Positions 33,050 through 43,000 of a stretch of DNA of 64,000 nt are shown piece after piece. The notes beneath the pieces were generated by a model that did not search any database, was not told the DNA's origin, and saw nothing but the letters and a program-made list of their open reading frames with translations. Numbering within the stretch: the first letter of the stretch is position 1; every line of letters starts with the position of its first letter. The stretch is from Pseudoxanthomonas sp. Its GTDB lineage: Bacteria; Pseudomonadota; Gammaproteobacteria; Xanthomonadales; Xanthomonadaceae. A program made the position numbers and the translations under genes. The DNA is taken from positions 124,001 to 188,000 of the forward strand of contig NZ_PKDG01000018.1 of assembly GCF_002863005.1 (NCBI RefSeq), written 5' to 3'.

Positions 33050-34465
33050 TCAGCCCATCAGCTGGTCGACCAGCCAGTACAGCAGGTTGAACGGCTTGGC
33101 CTTGTCGTCCTTGTCGTCCTGTTCGCTCGCATCGAGCACCTTGCCCTGGCCGTCGAGCACGCTGTCGATGAACTGCTTCAATTCCAGGTTCTGCGCCTGA
33201 ACGTCGGCGTTCTTGAAATCGACGATGGTGGTGCAGTGGCTTTCGTTGAGCGCGCGGTACTGCGGGAAGTAGCCGCCGACATTGTTCAAGCCGTTGAGGC
33301 GGTCGCGAAGGCGTGCCGTATCCGTGTTCCAGCGCGCATGGATGCGTGCTTCCTTGGTGGCCTGGTCCGGTGCGTTGGCGATGTCGGGATAGAAGCGTTC
33401 GTACGAGTACGACGAGTAATTGAGGTCTTTCCAGAAGTGCGTATGGCCCATGCGGTCGCTGGCGTACTTGCTGGACAGGGCGGGATACAGGGTGCCGAGT
33501 TCGTTGAGGTCGAACTGCGGCAGGCCGCTGGCGAGATAGGGCAGCGGGCCGTTCGGCTGGTCGAGGCCCCACGCGCTGCGGATCAGCGCCATCAGCGGCT
33601 GCGAGGGGTAGTCGACCGGATTGCCGTTCTTCGGCGTGGGGAAAATCGGGCCGGAATCGTCGATCAGGAAGCTGCGCGTGGGCGCCAAGTCGCGCCGCAA
33701 CGGGTGGTAGCTGGTCAGGCTGCCGGCGCCGCCGGCGCTGCAGCCGGTGGACAGCATCTGCGTCGGGCGGGGCAGGTTGTCCTTCAGCCAGCCGACCACC
33801 GCGCGCACGTTGCGTGTGCCGTTGTGGTGCCACACCAGGGGGGCATTCTGCCCGCTCGGGTCGTCGTAGACGGCCACCTTGTCGCCGCTGTAGATGTCGC
33901 CGGTGCAGTAGGGCACGTAGACCATGTTCCAGCCCTGCGTCTTCACCGACTCGAACGGGCTGACCCGGGTGACGAACGGACTGACCAGGCTCGCGCCGGG
34001 ATTCAGCAGGCTCATGTAGTCGTCGGGGATGCCGTTCGGATTGCGTGCACCGCGGATGCCGCCCTGGCCGCTGCAACTGGCGTAGTCCCAGCACGCGCCA
34101 CCGCCCTCCATGTAGATGATGGTGTTGCGCGTATCGGCGACGCGGTTGACGAAGAACTTGAACGGTGAACCGTCGCCGCACACGGCGCCCGTCGACGGCG
34201 CCAGCTGGATGGTCTGCCACGCGTCGTAGCGGCCCGGCTGGAAGCCGTCGTTGAAGCCGGAGGGATTGGACAGCAGCGGATAGTGGCCGGTGCGCTGGGC
34301 GGCGGTGACCTTGTTGTCCGCCTTCGGCGGCGAGACCAGGTTCACCAGGGTCTGCCAGAAGCTGTAGTCGCCTTCCTCCGCTTTCAGGGGGGCGGCGACC
34401 GCCAGCGTCAGCGTGGCGGCCGCAAGGACGAGCGGCAGGCGGGCGGGTCGTACGGGTGCAACCAT
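33050..34465 (-). CDS. Pectinacetylesterase-family secreted hydrolase
   Basis: A 471-residue exported alpha/beta-hydrolase with signal peptide ending near PLKAEE. The oxyanion-hole strand is TIIYMEGGGACWDYASC and the nucleophile elbow is STGCSAGGAGS, typical of the pectinacetylesterase/Notum family; VPYCTGDIYSGD and IDDSGPIF are also family features. A Cys-rich pattern suggests disulfides in the periplasm or outside. Substrate could be acetylated polysaccharide or another ester. GGAGG precedes ATG 34465. Confidence 0.85.
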   Translation of the reverse strand: MVAPVRPARLPLVLAAATLTLAVAAPLKAEEGDYSFWQTLVNLVSPPKADNKVTAAQRTGHYPLLSNPSGFNDGFQPGRYDAWQTIQLAPSTGAVCGDGSPFKFFVNRVADTRNTIIYMEGGGACWDYASCSGQGGIRGARNPNGIPDDYMSLLNPGASLVSPFVTRVSPFESVKTQGWNMVYVPYCTGDIYSGDKVAVYDDPSGQNAPLVWHHNGTRNVRAVVGWLKDNLPRPTQMLSTGCSAGGAGSLTSYHPLRRDLAPTRSFLIDDSGPIFPTPKNGNPVDYPSQPLMALIRSAWGLDQPNGPLPYLASGLPQFDLNELGTLYPALSSKYASDRMGHTHFWKDLNYSSYSYERFYPDIANAPDQATKEARIHARWNTDTARLRDRLNGLNNVGGYFPQYRALNESHCTTIVDFKNADVQAQNLELKQFIDSVLDGQGKVLDASEQDDKDDKAKPFNLLYWLVDQLMG

Positions 34466-34844
34466 GATCGGATCCTCCGGCGAGAGTCAGGCGGGACGTT
34501 CAACGGGATGGACTGCCTTGGCGTGCGGCACGCGTGGGGGCGGCGACCGTACAGGGGCGGATGGTGGTGCGTCGCGACGCGGGCGGCATTAAGCCGGCGT
34601 GATGGCGCCGGGTTTGGCTGCCGATACCCCCGACATTGGCCGCGATGCCCCCCTTCCTCGGCGCCGTCGCCGCTGAGGTAAATGCAGCGATCTCGCGTCG
34701 CAGCACGTGGCACGTCCGGCATCGGCGGTCATCGCGGCCCGGCAACGCATCGTTGCGGGCCGGTGCCTTGCCGCCGCGCGGGCGTGGATCGAACATGGCC
34801 GCCCGCCGACACGCGCGGCGATGATGAGGGGGACGGGGAGCGCG
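34466..34844. other. Divergent intergenic region, 379 bp, no gene seen
   Basis: This separates the minus-strand hydrolase from the plus-strand DedA gene and should hold promoters for both. I see no convincing -10/-35 pair, RNA or repeat. In-frame starts at 34707, 34821 and 34824 could extend the DedA protein but would add Arg/Ala-rich residues with no membrane character. Confidence 0.5.
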
Positions 34845-35786
34845 ATGCAGGACGTGGTGGACAAGTACGGCGTGGCCCTGGTCTTCGTCAACGTGCTGGC
34901 GTTGTCGCTGGGCCTGCCCGTGCCCGCGATGCCCACGCTCATCCTCGTCGGCGCCGGACTGGCGCTGCAGCCGGACACGATGTGGCTGCCGCTGCTCGGC
35001 GTACTGGCCGTCTCGGTGGCCGCCAGCCTGATCGGCGACAGCGCGTGGTTCTACGCGGGTCGCCGTTATGGCAACCGTACACTGCAGTCGCTGTGCCGGC
35101 TGTCGCTGTCGCGCGACACCTGCATGAAGCGCACCGAGCGCTTTTACGGCCGTTTCGGCATCCGCGTGCTGTCGGTGGCCAAGTTCATTCCCGGCCTGTC
35201 GATGGTGTCGGTGCCGCTGGCCGGCGCCATGCAGGCGCGACTGCCGTCTTTCCTGCGCTACGACGGGCTCGGCGCCACGCTGTGGGCCGCGCTGGGGCTG
35301 GGGTTGGGCGTGGTGTTCTCGCGGCAGGTCGAAACGGTGATCGACACGCTGTCGCAACTGGGCGCCGGCGCCGGCGTGCTGGTCGGGACCGTGCTGGCGG
35401 TCTATGTCGCGTGGCGCTGGTGGCGTCGACGCAGCCTGCTGAAGTCGCTGGACGCCGCGCGCATCGAACCGTCGGACCTGAATGCGCTGATGCGGTCGGC
35501 AAATGCCCCGGCGCTGTTCGACATCCGTGCGCCAGGCTTCCGCGCGGTGGATCCCTACATCATCCCGGGGGCGATCTTCGCCGACGAGCGCCGGCTCGAC
35601 GGCATCCTCGCCGGCTATCCGCGCGACGGAAAGGTTGTCATCTACTGCGCGTGCCCCGATGAAGTGTCCGCGGCGTGGATGGCCGGCAAGCTGCGCGCGG
35701 CCGGCTTCCACGACGTGCTGCCGCTGCGTGGCGGCATCGACGCATGGCGCGCAGGCGGCTTCGGCGTGGATCCGCTGGCCCGCTGA
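34845..35786 (+). CDS. DedA/VTT membrane protein fused to a C-terminal rhodanese domain
   Basis: A 313-residue fusion. Residues 1-205 are a DedA-type membrane domain (GLPVPAMPTLILVGAGL, YAGRRYGNRTL, the conserved FYGRFGIRVLSVAKFIPGLSMVSVPLAG loop). After a transmembrane helix and a basic linker (WRWWRRRSLLK), residues 215-310 form a rhodanese domain with active-site Cys in VIYCACPDEVSA and LRGGIDAWRAGGF. DedA proteins are proposed lipid scramblases or transporters; rhodaneses transfer sulfane sulfur. GGGGAG lies four bases before ATG 34845. It is convergent with the FHA-GGDEF gene. Confidence 0.88.
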   Translation: MQDVVDKYGVALVFVNVLALSLGLPVPAMPTLILVGAGLALQPDTMWLPLLGVLAVSVAASLIGDSAWFYAGRRYGNRTLQSLCRLSLSRDTCMKRTERFYGRFGIRVLSVAKFIPGLSMVSVPLAGAMQARLPSFLRYDGLGATLWAALGLGLGVVFSRQVETVIDTLSQLGAGAGVLVGTVLAVYVAWRWWRRRSLLKSLDAARIEPSDLNALMRSANAPALFDIRAPGFRAVDPYIIPGAIFADERRLDGILAGYPRDGKVVIYCACPDEVSAAWMAGKLRAAGFHDVLPLRGGIDAWRAGGFGVDPLAR

Positions 35787-35798
35787 GCCGCGCCCCGG

Positions 35799-36695
35799 TC
35801 AGTGCTCGATGCAGACGCGGTTGCGGCCTTCGCTCTTGGCGCGGTACAGGGCGGCATCGGCCGCGGCCATCATGCGGCTCACCGTGTCGCGGTCGGGCGT
35901 CAGCGCGGCAATGCCGATGCTGACGGTGATCGTCTGCGCGTGGCCCCCGGGACGGAACACCACCGCTTCCACCGCCTCGCGCAGGCGCTCGGCGAATCCA
36001 TAGGCGGCGTCCGGTCCGCACTCGGGCAGGAGCACCGCGAATTCTTCGCCGCCGATGCGTGCGGCGGCATCGTCGTTGCGCACGTGCCGGCGCACCAGCG
36101 CCGCGATCTGCTTGAGTACGTGGTCGCCGGAGATATGGCCGTAACGGTCGTTGATCGGCTTGAACAGGTCGACGTCGATGATGCACATGGTCAGTTCGCG
36201 CTGGTGCCGCATGGCGCGGGCGATCTCCTTCTCGACGGTCTCGATGAAATGCCGGCGGTTGTACATCTCCGTCAGCGCATCGTGGGTGGCGAGCTGGTAG
36301 ATCTCCTCGTGGTAGTGCGCTTCCACGCTGCTGTGGCTGATGAACTTCAGGATGCTTTCGCCCAGCGTGATGTGGTCGCCGTCGGCGAGCACCGCCTCGC
36401 CAACCGGGTCGTCGTTGACCCGCGTGGTGTTGGTGGCGCCGAGGTCGCGCACGCGGTAACTGTCGCCCTCGCGCCAGATTTCGCAGTGCAGGCGCGAGAC
36501 GCTGTTGTGCGGAATGTGCAGGTCGGCTTCCTGGGAGCGGCCCACCCGCACGCGCGCGGTGTCGATGTCGGCCCGCCGGCCCAGGCCTTCGCCATGGATG
36601 ACCACCACGCACGCGGACCGGTGCGACGCCGGGCGCGGGCCGTCGCTCAGGATGGTCCGCTGCGTGGTCGGTGGATCGTGGGAATCCCGGGACAT
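35799..36695 (-). CDS. FHA domain diguanylate cyclase
   Basis: A 298-residue protein. An FHA domain (about 30-130) has VRVGRSQEADLHI, SVSRLHCEI and GATNTTRVND, giving the phosphothreonine-binding Arg, Ser and Asn. A GGDEF domain follows with the active GGEEF motif and DVDLFKPINDRYGH. It should synthesise c-di-GMP under control of phospho-Thr binding. ATG 36695 starts MSRDSHDPP; the longer form from 36746 extends toward the divergent kinase. The divergent neighbour is a Ser/Thr kinase, a natural phosphoprotein partner. Confidence 0.9.
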   Translation of the reverse strand: MSRDSHDPPTTQRTILSDGPRPASHRSACVVVIHGEGLGRRADIDTARVRVGRSQEADLHIPHNSVSRLHCEIWREGDSYRVRDLGATNTTRVNDDPVGEAVLADGDHITLGESILKFISHSSVEAHYHEEIYQLATHDALTEMYNRRHFIETVEKEIARAMRHQRELTMCIIDVDLFKPINDRYGHISGDHVLKQIAALVRRHVRNDDAAARIGGEEFAVLLPECGPDAAYGFAERLREAVEAVVFRPGGHAQTITVSIGIAALTPDRDTVSRMMAAADAALYRAKSEGRNRVCIEH

Positions 36696-36790
36696 GCGAA
36701 GACGGCTGACAGGTGCGGGCCCGAGTGTAACGGATAGGTCGGTCAACTCACGCTTCCGCTACCATGGCCGGGCGCACCGGGGAAAGTGGC

Positions 36791-39532
36791 ATGACATCGC
36801 AACCTTACGACGACCTCGCACCCACCGAGAGCCTGGCCACGCGCCTGAAGGACGCCCCGACGGCGCCCGACGGCACGCTGGCGCCGGGCGCGCGGCTGGG
36901 GAGGTACCGCATCGAGGACCTGCTGGGGCGGGGCGGCATGGGCGAGGTCTACCGGGCTGCGCAGCTGGAGCCGGTGCGCCGCGACGTCGCCCTGAAGCTG
37001 ATGCGCTCCCAGCGACTGCAGGCGCGCCATCTGGCCTGGTTCGAGGTCGAGCGGCAGGTGCTGGCGCAGATGCGCCATCCCGCCATCGCCCAGATCTACG
37101 ACGCCGGCACCACGGAGGAGGGCTACCCGTTCTTCGCCATGGAGCTGATCGACGGCAGCCCCATCACGCGCCACTGCCGCGACCATCAGCTGTCGCTGGA
37201 CGAGCGCGTGGCCTTGTTCATCCGTGTCTGCGAGGGCGTGCAGCATGCGCACCACAAGGGCGTGGTGCACCGCGACCTCAAGCCCGGCAACCTGCTGGTG
37301 GATACGGTCGACGGGCGGCCGGCGCCGAAGATCATCGATTTCGGCATCGCCATGGCCGCGTCGCTGGCCGGCGACGCCGCGCTGGAGCGTGCAGGCACTC
37401 CCGAGTACATGAGCCCCGAACAGGCGCAGGGCGACGCCGCCCAGGTCGACACCCGCAGCGATGTCTATTCGCTCGGCGTAGTGCTGTGCGAACTGGTGAC
37501 CGGCGTACGCCCGGAGGCCGTGGGCGAAACCTGGGCGGCGGACACGCCGACCGCGGTGGCGCCGTCGTCGCGGCTGGCGGCGCTGCCCGCCGACCAGGCC
37601 CGGCAGATGGCACAGGAACGCGGCCTGTCGCTGGCGCGGATGCGCGCGCGGCTGCGGAGCGACCTGGACTGGATCGTGCTGAAGGCCATGCAGCACGACC
37701 GTGACGCGCGCTACGACGCGGTCGCGGCGCTGGCCGACGACCTGCAGCGCTATCTGGATGGCCGCGTGGTGGCGGCGGTACCGCCGAGCCGGCGCTATGC
37801 GTGGCGGAAGTTCCTGCGCCGCCATCGCACGGCAGCCGTGGCGGCGGGCTTCGGCCTGCTGGCGCTGCTGGGGGGACTGGCGCTGTCGCTGTATGGACTG
37901 CAACAGGCGCGGACGCAGCGCAGCGTCGCCGAGGCGCGCAGCGCGGAGCTGGAGAAGGTCGCCGCTTTCCAGCAGTCGATGCTGGAGGGCATCGACATCG
38001 AGACCATGGGTGTCGGTCTGTCCGAAGGCCTGGTGCGCCAGGTGGCGAGCGTGGATCCCGGCGCCTCCTCGGCGTTCGGTGCGACGCTGGCGAAGGCGAG
38101 CACCGGCGACCTGGCGCGCGACCTGGTGGATCGCCAGTTGCTCGCCAACGCGGAAGAGGCCATCGCCCGCGATTTCGCCGACCAGCCCGACGTGGCGGCC
38201 AGCCTGCGTGAATCGGTCGCCCGCGTGTACGCCGCCATCGGACGTTACGACAAGGCGGCCGAGCATTTCGGCCGCGTCGCCGAGCATCGCGCGGCCGCGC
38301 TGGGCGAGGGTGCGCCCGAGACGCTGCGTGCGCGCAACGAACAGGTGCAGGCGCTGCTCGAAGGCGCGCACATCGACCAGGCCGAGACCGTGTTGCAGAA
38401 GGCGCTGCCGCGCGCGTTCGCGCTGCCCGTGAACGACCGCGTGCGGGTCAAGCTGGAACTGGCGCAGGCGCAGGTCATCTCCGCACGCGGCGATCGCCCG
38501 CGCGCCAAGGGCGTCGTGCAGGCCGTGCAGGAGCGCCTGCTCGCCAGCGTCGGCGAGCGCGATCCGGCCACGCTGGAGGCCACCAACAACCTCGCCGCCG
38601 TGCAGCGCAACCTGGGCGAACTGCCCGAGGCGCGCGCCAACATGGAGAATGTGGTGGCGCTGCGCACCGCGACGCTGGGTCCGGATGACGACGAAACCTT
38701 GTCCGCCATGGGCAACCTGGCCGTCCTGCGCATCATGAATCGCGAGAAGGACGCGGCGATCGCCATGCAGCGCGACCTCACCGCGCGCTACATCACCAAG
38801 CTGGGCAGCGAACATCCCACCACCCTGCAGGCGCGCAGCACGCTGGCCACGATGATGATCGACGGCGGCGACAAGCAGGCGGTGAAAGCCGCGGTTCCGG
38901 CGCTGCGCGAGGTACTCGCCGCGCGGGAACGCGTGCTCGGCCGCGACCACCCGCAGACGGTACGCACGCGCCTGAACCTGGCGACCGCGTATGCCAGGCT
39001 CGGCGATTTCGCCGCCGCACTGCCGCTGGAAGAGCAGGTCATCACCGCGCGCAGCCGGACCCAGGGTGCCGCGCACCCGGACACGCTGTCGATCCTGGTC
39101 AATCATGCCGGCACGTTGCTCAATGCCGGCCAGGCGGAAGCGGCACTGCGCCTGCTGGGCGATGTGCAGCCGCTGGCGTTGAAGACGCTCGGCGAAAAGC
39201 ACCCGCAAGCGCAGGTCACCATGGTCATCCGTGCCGAAGCCTTGCGCGTGCTCGGTCGGACCGCGGACGCCGTGCCGGAGTACGAGCGCCTGTTCGCACT
39301 GCGCCGGCGCGTGCTGGGCGAGACGGACCTGGAAACCCGTATCGCGGCCTGGAACCTGATCGACACGTACAACGAGCTGGGACGCAAGGCCGAGGCCCAG
39401 GCCCTGTACCGGCAATACGTCGCCCCCCTGCTGGCGGCGGACCCGAACACGCTGGATGACGACGACGCGGATTTCGTGCAGCGCTATCGCGCCGGCGACC
39501 GGCCCGGCAAGCAGCCCGCCAGGCAGGGCTGA
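36791..39532 (+). CDS. Ser/Thr protein kinase with TPR-rich sensor region (PknB type)
   Basis: A 913-residue kinase. The catalytic domain (about 38-310) has GRGGMGEVY, VALKLM (Lys), VVHRDLKPGN and DFGIAMAAS with GTPEYMSPEQ. One transmembrane helix follows (TAAVAAGFGLLALLGGLALSLY). Residues 420-890 are TPR-like helical repeats (LEATNNLAAVQRNLGELPEARANMENVV and similar, repeated with HPTTL/HPQTV/HPDTL spacing). ATG 36791 follows GGGGAAAG. Such kinases sense envelope state through the repeats. The divergent FHA-GGDEF gene is a probable substrate or partner. Confidence 0.92.
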   Translation: MTSQPYDDLAPTESLATRLKDAPTAPDGTLAPGARLGRYRIEDLLGRGGMGEVYRAAQLEPVRRDVALKLMRSQRLQARHLAWFEVERQVLAQMRHPAIAQIYDAGTTEEGYPFFAMELIDGSPITRHCRDHQLSLDERVALFIRVCEGVQHAHHKGVVHRDLKPGNLLVDTVDGRPAPKIIDFGIAMAASLAGDAALERAGTPEYMSPEQAQGDAAQVDTRSDVYSLGVVLCELVTGVRPEAVGETWAADTPTAVAPSSRLAALPADQARQMAQERGLSLARMRARLRSDLDWIVLKAMQHDRDARYDAVAALADDLQRYLDGRVVAAVPPSRRYAWRKFLRRHRTAAVAAGFGLLALLGGLALSLYGLQQARTQRSVAEARSAELEKVAAFQQSMLEGIDIETMGVGLSEGLVRQVASVDPGASSAFGATLAKASTGDLARDLVDRQLLANAEEAIARDFADQPDVAASLRESVARVYAAIGRYDKAAEHFGRVAEHRAAALGEGAPETLRARNEQVQALLEGAHIDQAETVLQKALPRAFALPVNDRVRVKLELAQAQVISARGDRPRAKGVVQAVQERLLASVGERDPATLEATNNLAAVQRNLGELPEARANMENVVALRTATLGPDDDETLSAMGNLAVLRIMNREKDAAIAMQRDLTARYITKLGSEHPTTLQARSTLATMMIDGGDKQAVKAAVPALREVLAARERVLGRDHPQTVRTRLNLATAYARLGDFAAALPLEEQVITARSRTQGAAHPDTLSILVNHAGTLLNAGQAEAALRLLGDVQPLALKTLGEKHPQAQVTMVIRAEALRVLGRTADAVPEYERLFALRRRVLGETDLETRIAAWNLIDTYNELGRKAEAQALYRQYVAPLLAADPNTLDDDDADFVQRYRAGDRPGKQPARQG

Positions 39533-39545
39533 GTCGCCGGAACGG

Positions 39546-40454
39546 TCACTCGCCGGGTTTGGCGGCCGCGCTGGCGGCCTCCGAGGCCGAGCGCCGCGAC
39601 AGCACCGCCTCGCGATGGGCGATGTACGCGTTGGCGCCGAAGATGATGCCGGCGCCAAGCAGCGTCCACCGGTCCAGCGACTCGTCGAACAACAGCCACC
39701 CGAACACCGCCACCACCGGCAGCTGCATGAAGCTGATCGGCGTGAGCGCCGACACTTCGCCCAACTTGAGCGCACGCGTCCACAGCATGTGGCCGCCGGT
39801 GCCGAGCACGCCGGCGGCGACGACCCAGGCCCAGGTGATGCCCTGCGGCCATTCCCACACGGCCAGCGCCGGCACCAGCGACATCGGCACCCACAGCAGG
39901 GTGGTGTAGATGACGATGCGGTCGGCCGGTTCGGTGTTCGAGAGTTGCTTGATCTGGATCGCGACCAGCGCGCTCATCACCGCGGCGAGTACCGCGATCA
40001 TCGCGTCGGCGGTGAACTGCGAGGTGCCCGGGCGCACGATGATCAACACCCCGACGAACCCCAGTGCCACCGCAGTCCAGCGGCGTGCGCGAACCTGTTC
40101 GTTGAGCAGGGCGGCGGCGGCCAGGGTGACGAACAGCGGCGTGGAATACGACAGCGACACCGCCTGCGCCAGCGGCAGGTGGCCGATGGCCCAGAAGCCG
40201 GCCAGCATCGAACAGATGCCGATGACGCAGCGGAACAGGTACCGCGGGAACTGCGTGGTCTTCAGGAAGCCGGGGCCGTGCCGCAGGATCAGCGGGGCCG
40301 CCGCCAGCAGGCCGAAGAAGTTGCGGAAGAACGCGATCTCGAACGTGTGCAGGGTCGCCGACGCCAGTCGGATCGCCACCACCATCAGCGCGAAGAACAC
40401 CGTGCTGCCCAGCATCAGCACGGCGGCGCGATAGTGGGCGGGCAGGGCGGGCAT
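39546..40454 (-). CDS. EamA/DMT-family transporter
   Basis: A 302-residue membrane protein with about ten helices in two EamA repeats (MVVAIRLASATLHTFEIAFFRN; GFVGVLIIVRPG; ALTPISFMQLPVVAVFGWLLFDES). Drug/metabolite transporters of this type export amino acids, nucleosides or other small molecules; the substrate is unknown. ATG 40454 is used because it begins the first helix; longer forms overlap murB in another frame. It follows murB by 13 bases as the last gene of a pyrD-murB-eamA transcript. Confidence 0.85.
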   Translation of the reverse strand: MPALPAHYRAAVLMLGSTVFFALMVVAIRLASATLHTFEIAFFRNFFGLLAAAPLILRHGPGFLKTTQFPRYLFRCVIGICSMLAGFWAIGHLPLAQAVSLSYSTPLFVTLAAAALLNEQVRARRWTAVALGFVGVLIIVRPGTSQFTADAMIAVLAAVMSALVAIQIKQLSNTEPADRIVIYTTLLWVPMSLVPALAVWEWPQGITWAWVVAAGVLGTGGHMLWTRALKLGEVSALTPISFMQLPVVAVFGWLLFDESLDRWTLLGAGIIFGANAYIAHREAVLSRRSASEAASAAAKPGE

Positions 40455-40467
40455 GCGGTCCGGTGAT

Positions 40468-41508
40468 CTACCAGCGGGCGCCGATGATCTTCGGTTCGGG
40501 CTCGATGCGCACACCGAAGCGCGCATGCACCGCGTCTGCGATGCGTCGTGCCAACGCCAACAGCTGCGCACCGGTGGCTTCGCCGTGGTTGACCAGCACC
40601 AGCGCGTGCGCTGCGGATACGCCTGCATCGCCATCGCGGTGGCCCTTCCAGCCGCAGGCTTCGATCATCCAGGCCGCCGACAGCTTTCGGTTGTGCGTGG
40701 CATCGCCACGGAACACGGGCAAGGTCGGGTAATCGACCAGCAACGCATCCGCCTGCGCCTGCGAGACGATGGGATTCTTGAAGAAGCTGCCGGCGTTGCC
40801 GACCACGGCGGGGTCGGGCAGCTTGCGCCGGCGGATGCGGATGACCGCTTCGCCGACATCGCGGGCGGTCGGCGTGGCGATGCCCATCGCCGCCAGTTCG
40901 TCGCGGATGCCCGTGTAGTCCAGGCGCAGCGCGGGCGCGCGCGGCAGCAGGAACTCCACCGCGGTCACCAGATAGCGGTCGGGATCGTGCTTGAAGACGC
41001 TGTCGCGGTAAGCGAAGGCGCACGCGTCGCGGTCCAGGCGCACGCGCGTGCCGTCGCGGCGATCCATGGCCTCGACGACATGGATGAACTCGCCCACTTC
41101 GGTGCCATAAGCGCCGATGTTCTGGATCGGCGACGCGCCCGCGGTGCCCGGGATCAGCGCCAGGTTCTCCAGGCCGCACAGGCCCTGGTCCAGCGTCCAC
41201 ATCACCAGCGGATGCCAGTCGACCCCGGCATCCGCGCGCACGAGCGCATGGCCACCATCGTCGGACAGCATGCGCACCTCGCGCGTGGCCATGGCGATCA
41301 CGGCGCCCGGTGCGTCACCGGCGAACAACAGGTTGCTGCCGCCGCCGATCACCAGCGATCCGCCTTCGATCACCTGGGGAAGCGCGAATACCTCGTCGAG
41401 CGCGGCTGCATCGTCGACCTCGATCAGCCACGGCGCCCGCGCCGGCACGCCGAAGGTGTTGCGCTCGCGCAGCGAGGCGTTCGGGGTAACGCGGTAGCCG
41501 GTGGTCAT
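40468..41508 (-). CDS. murB: UDP-N-acetylenolpyruvoylglucosamine reductase MurB
   Basis: A 346-residue FAD enzyme for the second committed step of peptidoglycan precursor synthesis. Visible are [50 protein letters not shown] and [10 protein letters not shown] with the catalytic Ser, and a C-terminal [12 protein letters not shown]. It belongs to the E. coli-like (type I) group. The ATG overlaps the pyrD stop in an ATGA arrangement. Confidence 0.96.
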   Translation of the reverse strand: MTTGYRVTPNASLRERNTFGVPARAPWLIEVDDAAALDEVFALPQVIEGGSLVIGGGSNLLFAGDAPGAVIAMATREVRMLSDDGGHALVRADAGVDWHPLVMWTLDQGLCGLENLALIPGTAGASPIQNIGAYGTEVGEFIHVVEAMDRRDGTRVRLDRDACAFAYRDSVFKHDPDRYLVTAVEFLLPRAPALRLDYTGIRDELAAMGIATPTARDVGEAVIRIRRRKLPDPAVVGNAGSFFKNPIVSQAQADALLVDYPTLPVFRGDATHNRKLSAAWMIEACGWKGHRDGDAGVSAAHALVLVNHGEATGAQLLALARRIADAVHARFGVRIEPEPKIIGARW

Positions 41509-42560
41509 TCCGGCGCTACCGGCCCGCCGCTCGGGGCTTCGCGGCGGCGGCGGATCGCTTCCACGCATTCACGGACCAGTTCGGGGCCGCGGTAGACGAG
41601 GCCGGTGTAGCACTGCACCAGCGAGGCACCGGCCGACATCTTGGCCACGGCATCGGCGCCGGACAGGATGCCGCCGACGCCGATCAGCGGAATGCTGTGC
41701 GGCAGCCGCGTGCGCAACCGGCGCAGCACCAGCGTCGCCTGGCCCATCAGGGGCGCGCCCGACAGTCCCCCCGTCTCGCGCGCCTGCGGATGCTCCTGCA
41801 CGCTCAGGCGCGAGACGGTGGTGTTGGTGGCGATGACGCCATCGACCTGCATGTCGCCTAGCACGCGGGCGACGGCGTCGATGTCGCTGTCCGACAGGTC
41901 CGGCGCGATCTTGACCAGCATCGGCACACGCTTGCCGTGTTGCGCGGCCAGCTCTTCCTGCGCCTCGCGCAACGCGCCGATCAGCTGGCGCAGCGCCTGC
42001 TCTTCCTGCAGTTCGCGCAGGCCGGCGGTATTGGGCGATGAAATGTTGACGGTGATGTAGTCCGCCAGCGGGTAGACACGTTCCAGGCAGTACAGGTAGT
42101 CGGAGGCGGCACGCTCGTTGGACGTGTCCTTGTTCTTGCCGATGTTGATGCCGAGCAGCCCGCGGTCGCGGCGCGCGGCTTCGACATTGCGCACCAGTGC
42201 ATCGACGCCTTCGTTGTTGAAGCCGAGCCGGTTGATGACCGCCTGGTGTTCCGGCAGGCGGAACATCCTCGGTTTAGGATTGCCCGGCTGCGGCTTCGGC
42301 GTGACCGTGCCGATCTCGACGAAGCCGAAGCCCAGCGCGAACAGGGCGTCGATGTGCGCGCCGTTCTTGTCCATGCCGGCGGCCAGGCCGACGGGATTGG
42401 GGAAGGTCAGGCCCATGACCTTGGTGGGCATCGGCGTGATCGGCCGCGCCACCAGCGGGGTGGTGCCCGTGCGGTAGGCCAGGTCGAGCGCCTTCAGGCC
42501 CATGCCATGGGCGGTCTCGGCGTCGAGGCCGAACAGGAAGGGGCGGGCGAACGAATACAT
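41505..42560 (-). CDS. pyrD: Dihydroorotate dehydrogenase (quinone), class 2
   Basis: A 351-residue FMN enzyme that oxidises dihydroorotate to orotate with quinone as acceptor, at the inner membrane. Signatures are [56 protein letters not shown] with the catalytic Ser, and [13 protein letters not shown]. The N-terminal [18 protein letters not shown] is the membrane-association helix. It heads the pyrD-murB-eamA transcript. Confidence 0.96.
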   Translation of the reverse strand: MYSFARPFLFGLDAETAHGMGLKALDLAYRTGTTPLVARPITPMPTKVMGLTFPNPVGLAAGMDKNGAHIDALFALGFGFVEIGTVTPKPQPGNPKPRMFRLPEHQAVINRLGFNNEGVDALVRNVEAARRDRGLLGINIGKNKDTSNERAASDYLYCLERVYPLADYITVNISSPNTAGLRELQEEQALRQLIGALREAQEELAAQHGKRVPMLVKIAPDLSDSDIDAVARVLGDMQVDGVIATNTTVSRLSVQEHPQARETGGLSGAPLMGQATLVLRRLRTRLPHSIPLIGVGGILSGADAVAKMSAGASLVQCYTGLVYRGPELVRECVEAIRRRREAPSGGPVAPE

Positions 42561-42574
42561 GGACGCGCGCGGAG

Positions 42575-42853
42575 TCAGTTCAACGTCGCCAGCCAGGCCA
42601 TGCCGCCCAGGAAGAGGAAGATCACCGCGATGCCGATCACCCACAGCAGCGCTGACACCCAGCCCAGTATCAAGCCGCCGATGGCCATGCCGTCGCCGTC
42701 CAGCGTGCCTGCGCTGCGGCGGATCTCGGCGCGCGCCATGTGACCGGTGATGATGGCTACGAGGGTGCCGATGAAGGGCAACAGGGTCCAGCCGAGGATG
42801 CCGGACACGAGGCTGGCGATGGCGAGGCTGCTGGTGGTGCGGGCTTGGTTCAT
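42575..42853 (-). CDS. DUF4190 small membrane protein
   Basis: A 92-residue protein of two hydrophobic segments: [33 protein letters not shown] and [34 protein letters not shown]. The first is the typical DUF4190 helix. Function is unknown. ATG 42853 ([14 protein letters not shown]) is selected; longer ORF residues are Pro-rich and unlike the family. It sits between pyrD and the ALDH terminator. Confidence 0.8.
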   Translation of the reverse strand: MNQARTTSSLAIASLVSGILGWTLLPFIGTLVAIITGHMARAEIRRSAGTLDGDGMAIGGLILGWVSALLWVIGIAVIFLFLGGMAWLATLN

Positions 42854-42906
42854 CAGGGGCTCCGTGCAGGGGTCAGGGAGGCGCGCCGGCGCTGGACCGG
42901 GCGGAC

Positions 42907-42937
42907 AAAAAAAAGCGCCACCCGGAAGGGGTGGCGC
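42907..42937 (-). terminator. Rho-independent terminator for the ALDH gene
   Basis: GCGCCACCC (42915-42923) pairs perfectly with GGGTGGCGC (42929-42937), with a five-base loop. Eight A (42907-42914) read as a T run on the minus strand, downstream of the aldehyde dehydrogenase stop at 43001. Confidence 0.92.
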
Positions 42938-43000
42938 GATTATCCCAGAAGCCGGCCCGTTCAGGGCAGCCGGCACGCATGCCGGCCGGCCGCGTTCGGG

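Noticed and set aside
36743-39775. Minus-strand open frame of 1010 codons
   Set aside because: It is antisense to the Ser/Thr kinase, whose motifs are clear.
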